Shown here: positions 63,490 through 64,000 of the stretch, one piece after another | How positions within the stretch are numbered: the first letter of the stretch is position 1 | How the letters are laid out: each line of letters opens with the position of its first letter | Source of the DNA: Martelella lutilitoris | Lineage (GTDB): Bacteria > Pseudomonadota > Alphaproteobacteria > Rhizobiales > Rhizobiaceae | DNA length: 64,000 bases | Direction: 5' to 3' | Assembly (NCBI RefSeq): GCF_016598595.1 | Contig: NZ_CP066786.1 | Coordinates: 3,802,001 to 3,866,000 of the forward strand | Translations under genes and position numbers: made by a program | Notes under the pieces: generated by a model | The model's input: the letters and a program-made list of their open reading frames with translations, nothing else | Told to the model about the DNA's origin: nothing | Database searches by the model: none

Positions 63490-63840
63490 TCAGGCGCGTT
63501 TGCGGTTCGGTCCTTCCCGCAGCTCCAGCGCAGCGGCGCGCTCGTAATCGATTTCCATCTGCGCGAGCTCGGCTTCGGCGACCGCCTGCTGCTGGCGCAG
63601 GTCTGCCACCGAGACGGCGAGATTATCTGCCCGCTGACGGGCGGATTTGGCGAATGTGGAATAGGCGAAATGGGCGGGATCGGAGATCCCGGAACGCTTT
63701 TCTTCCGCAGCGATCTGCTGCATGAGCTCGTCCGACATGCGCGCGAACTCATCCATCATCAGTTGCAGTTGCTGTAACTGCCGCTTCTTTTCCTTCACCT
63801 GAAACGCCTTGAGACGCAACAGACTGTTTCGTGCCTTCAT
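63490..63840 (-). CDS. fliJ: Flagellar export protein FliJ
   Basis: A 116-residue, almost entirely helical protein rich in Gln, Glu, Arg and Lys with coiled-coil heptads ('LLRLKAFQVKEKKRQLQQLQLMMDEF', 'QQQAVAEAELAQMEIDYERAAALE'), typical of FliJ. FliJ is the stalk of the FliI ATPase ring in the flagellar export apparatus. ATG 63840 is chosen; ATG 63846 adds two residues. The 'SDPAHFAYSTFAKSARQRADNL' stretch is the rhizobial form. The flanking fliI gene is not in the window, but fliJ in Rhizobiales lies in the same CtrA-linked region as sciP. Confidence 0.88.
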   Translation of the reverse strand: MKARNSLLRLKAFQVKEKKRQLQQLQLMMDEFARMSDELMQQIAAEEKRSGISDPAHFAYSTFAKSARQRADNLAVSVADLRQQQAVAEAELAQMEIDYERAAALELREGPNRKRA

Positions 63841-64000
63841 ACGCAAAACTCCCCGGCTGACGAACGCATTGCCGAAAGGCGCCCCCCTTCATGATTTCTG
63901 ATTCGTTCTCCAGTCCCTGGGAATTGATTAACGAATTCGAAATCCCGGTAACCTTTCATTTACAGTCATCAATGATCATAGGGCGCATCACTTAAGGGTC
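63841..64000. promoter_or_regulatory. Candidate cell-cycle promoter at the window edge
   Basis: Contains a GATTC (GANTC, CcrM-type methylation) site at 63900-63904 and a TTAAC half-site at 63928-63932, plus GGTAACC (63947-63953). It lies between fliJ (minus) and whatever follows, probably the promoter of a divergent gene. In relatives that gene is ctrA, which is outside the window. Confidence 0.4.

Overview
The window looks like chromosomal DNA from an alphaproteobacterium of the Rhizobiales, most likely Rhizobiaceae-like. The evidence is a SciP-type CtrA partner next to fliJ, a PodJ-like polarity protein, a DUF475 TerC-family gene, a YesL/GH88/ABC sugar locus, the ccmABCDG order beside acnA, and short dispersed hairpin repeats of a kind common in rhizobial intergenic DNA. 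Codon use is strongly G+C rich throughout, which is why most genes carry long antisense shadow frames. I cannot name the genus from sequence alone.

Layout. 1-2 kb: the 3' end of a pxpA-like gene, then an ArsR regulator with the two cysteines of the BigR/SqrR persulfide sensors and an MFS transporter. 2.2-9.4 kb: a GbsR/MarR-type regulator and a complete cytochrome bd operon, cydDCABX, ending in a strong terminator shared with the convergent ccm genes. 9.5-12.4 kb: ccmABCDG for haem export and cytochrome c maturation (ccmE, F and H are not here). 12.6-24.4 kb: acnA with a textbook terminator, a Gfo/Idh/MocA oxidoreductase, an ExoD-family protein, a DUF1223 protein, a 1414-residue PodJ-like protein, and a TauE/TIGR02186 pair. 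24.4-34.3 kb: the ligase-associated repair pair (PdeM and an Lhr-like helicase), a YitT protein, small regulators, a methyltransferase, pyrD with neighbours, a NarL-type response regulator, a LexA-like XRE-S24 regulator and a TerB-like gene flanked by two copies of a short repeat. 34.6-43.1 kb: a family-2 glycosyltransferase with a GspE-N-like front end, tRNA-Gly(CCC), a DUF475 membrane protein preceded by a structured intergenic stretch, a transporter-fused hybrid histidine kinase and an aminotransferase.

43.1-62.7 kb is the accessory part. An intact IS481-type element sits inside a dispersed double-hairpin repeat between the aminotransferase and galE. Beyond it is a carbohydrate island. Leftward-transcribed genes encode an ABC sugar importer (two permeases, ATPase, binding protein), a GH88 unsaturated glucuronyl hydrolase, YesL, and then galK, galT, lacZ and galE. 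Rightward-transcribed genes encode a heparinase II/III-type enzyme, a protein with a discoidin-like half and a FadR-type regulator. A DUF2264 protein faces the regulator. I see no signal peptide on the degradative enzymes, so the simplest reading is import of unsaturated, uronate-containing oligosaccharides, cytoplasmic breakdown, and galactose disposal through the Leloir pathway. The substrate is not determined. TTGTAT/ATACAA boxes upstream of the regulator, with one in the divergent ABC/lyase promoter, suggest a shared operator.

62.9-64 kb: sciP with a CtrA-like site upstream, and fliJ on the opposite strand. The last 150 bases contain a GANTC site and a TTAAC half-site and look like a cell-cycle promoter whose gene lies outside the window.
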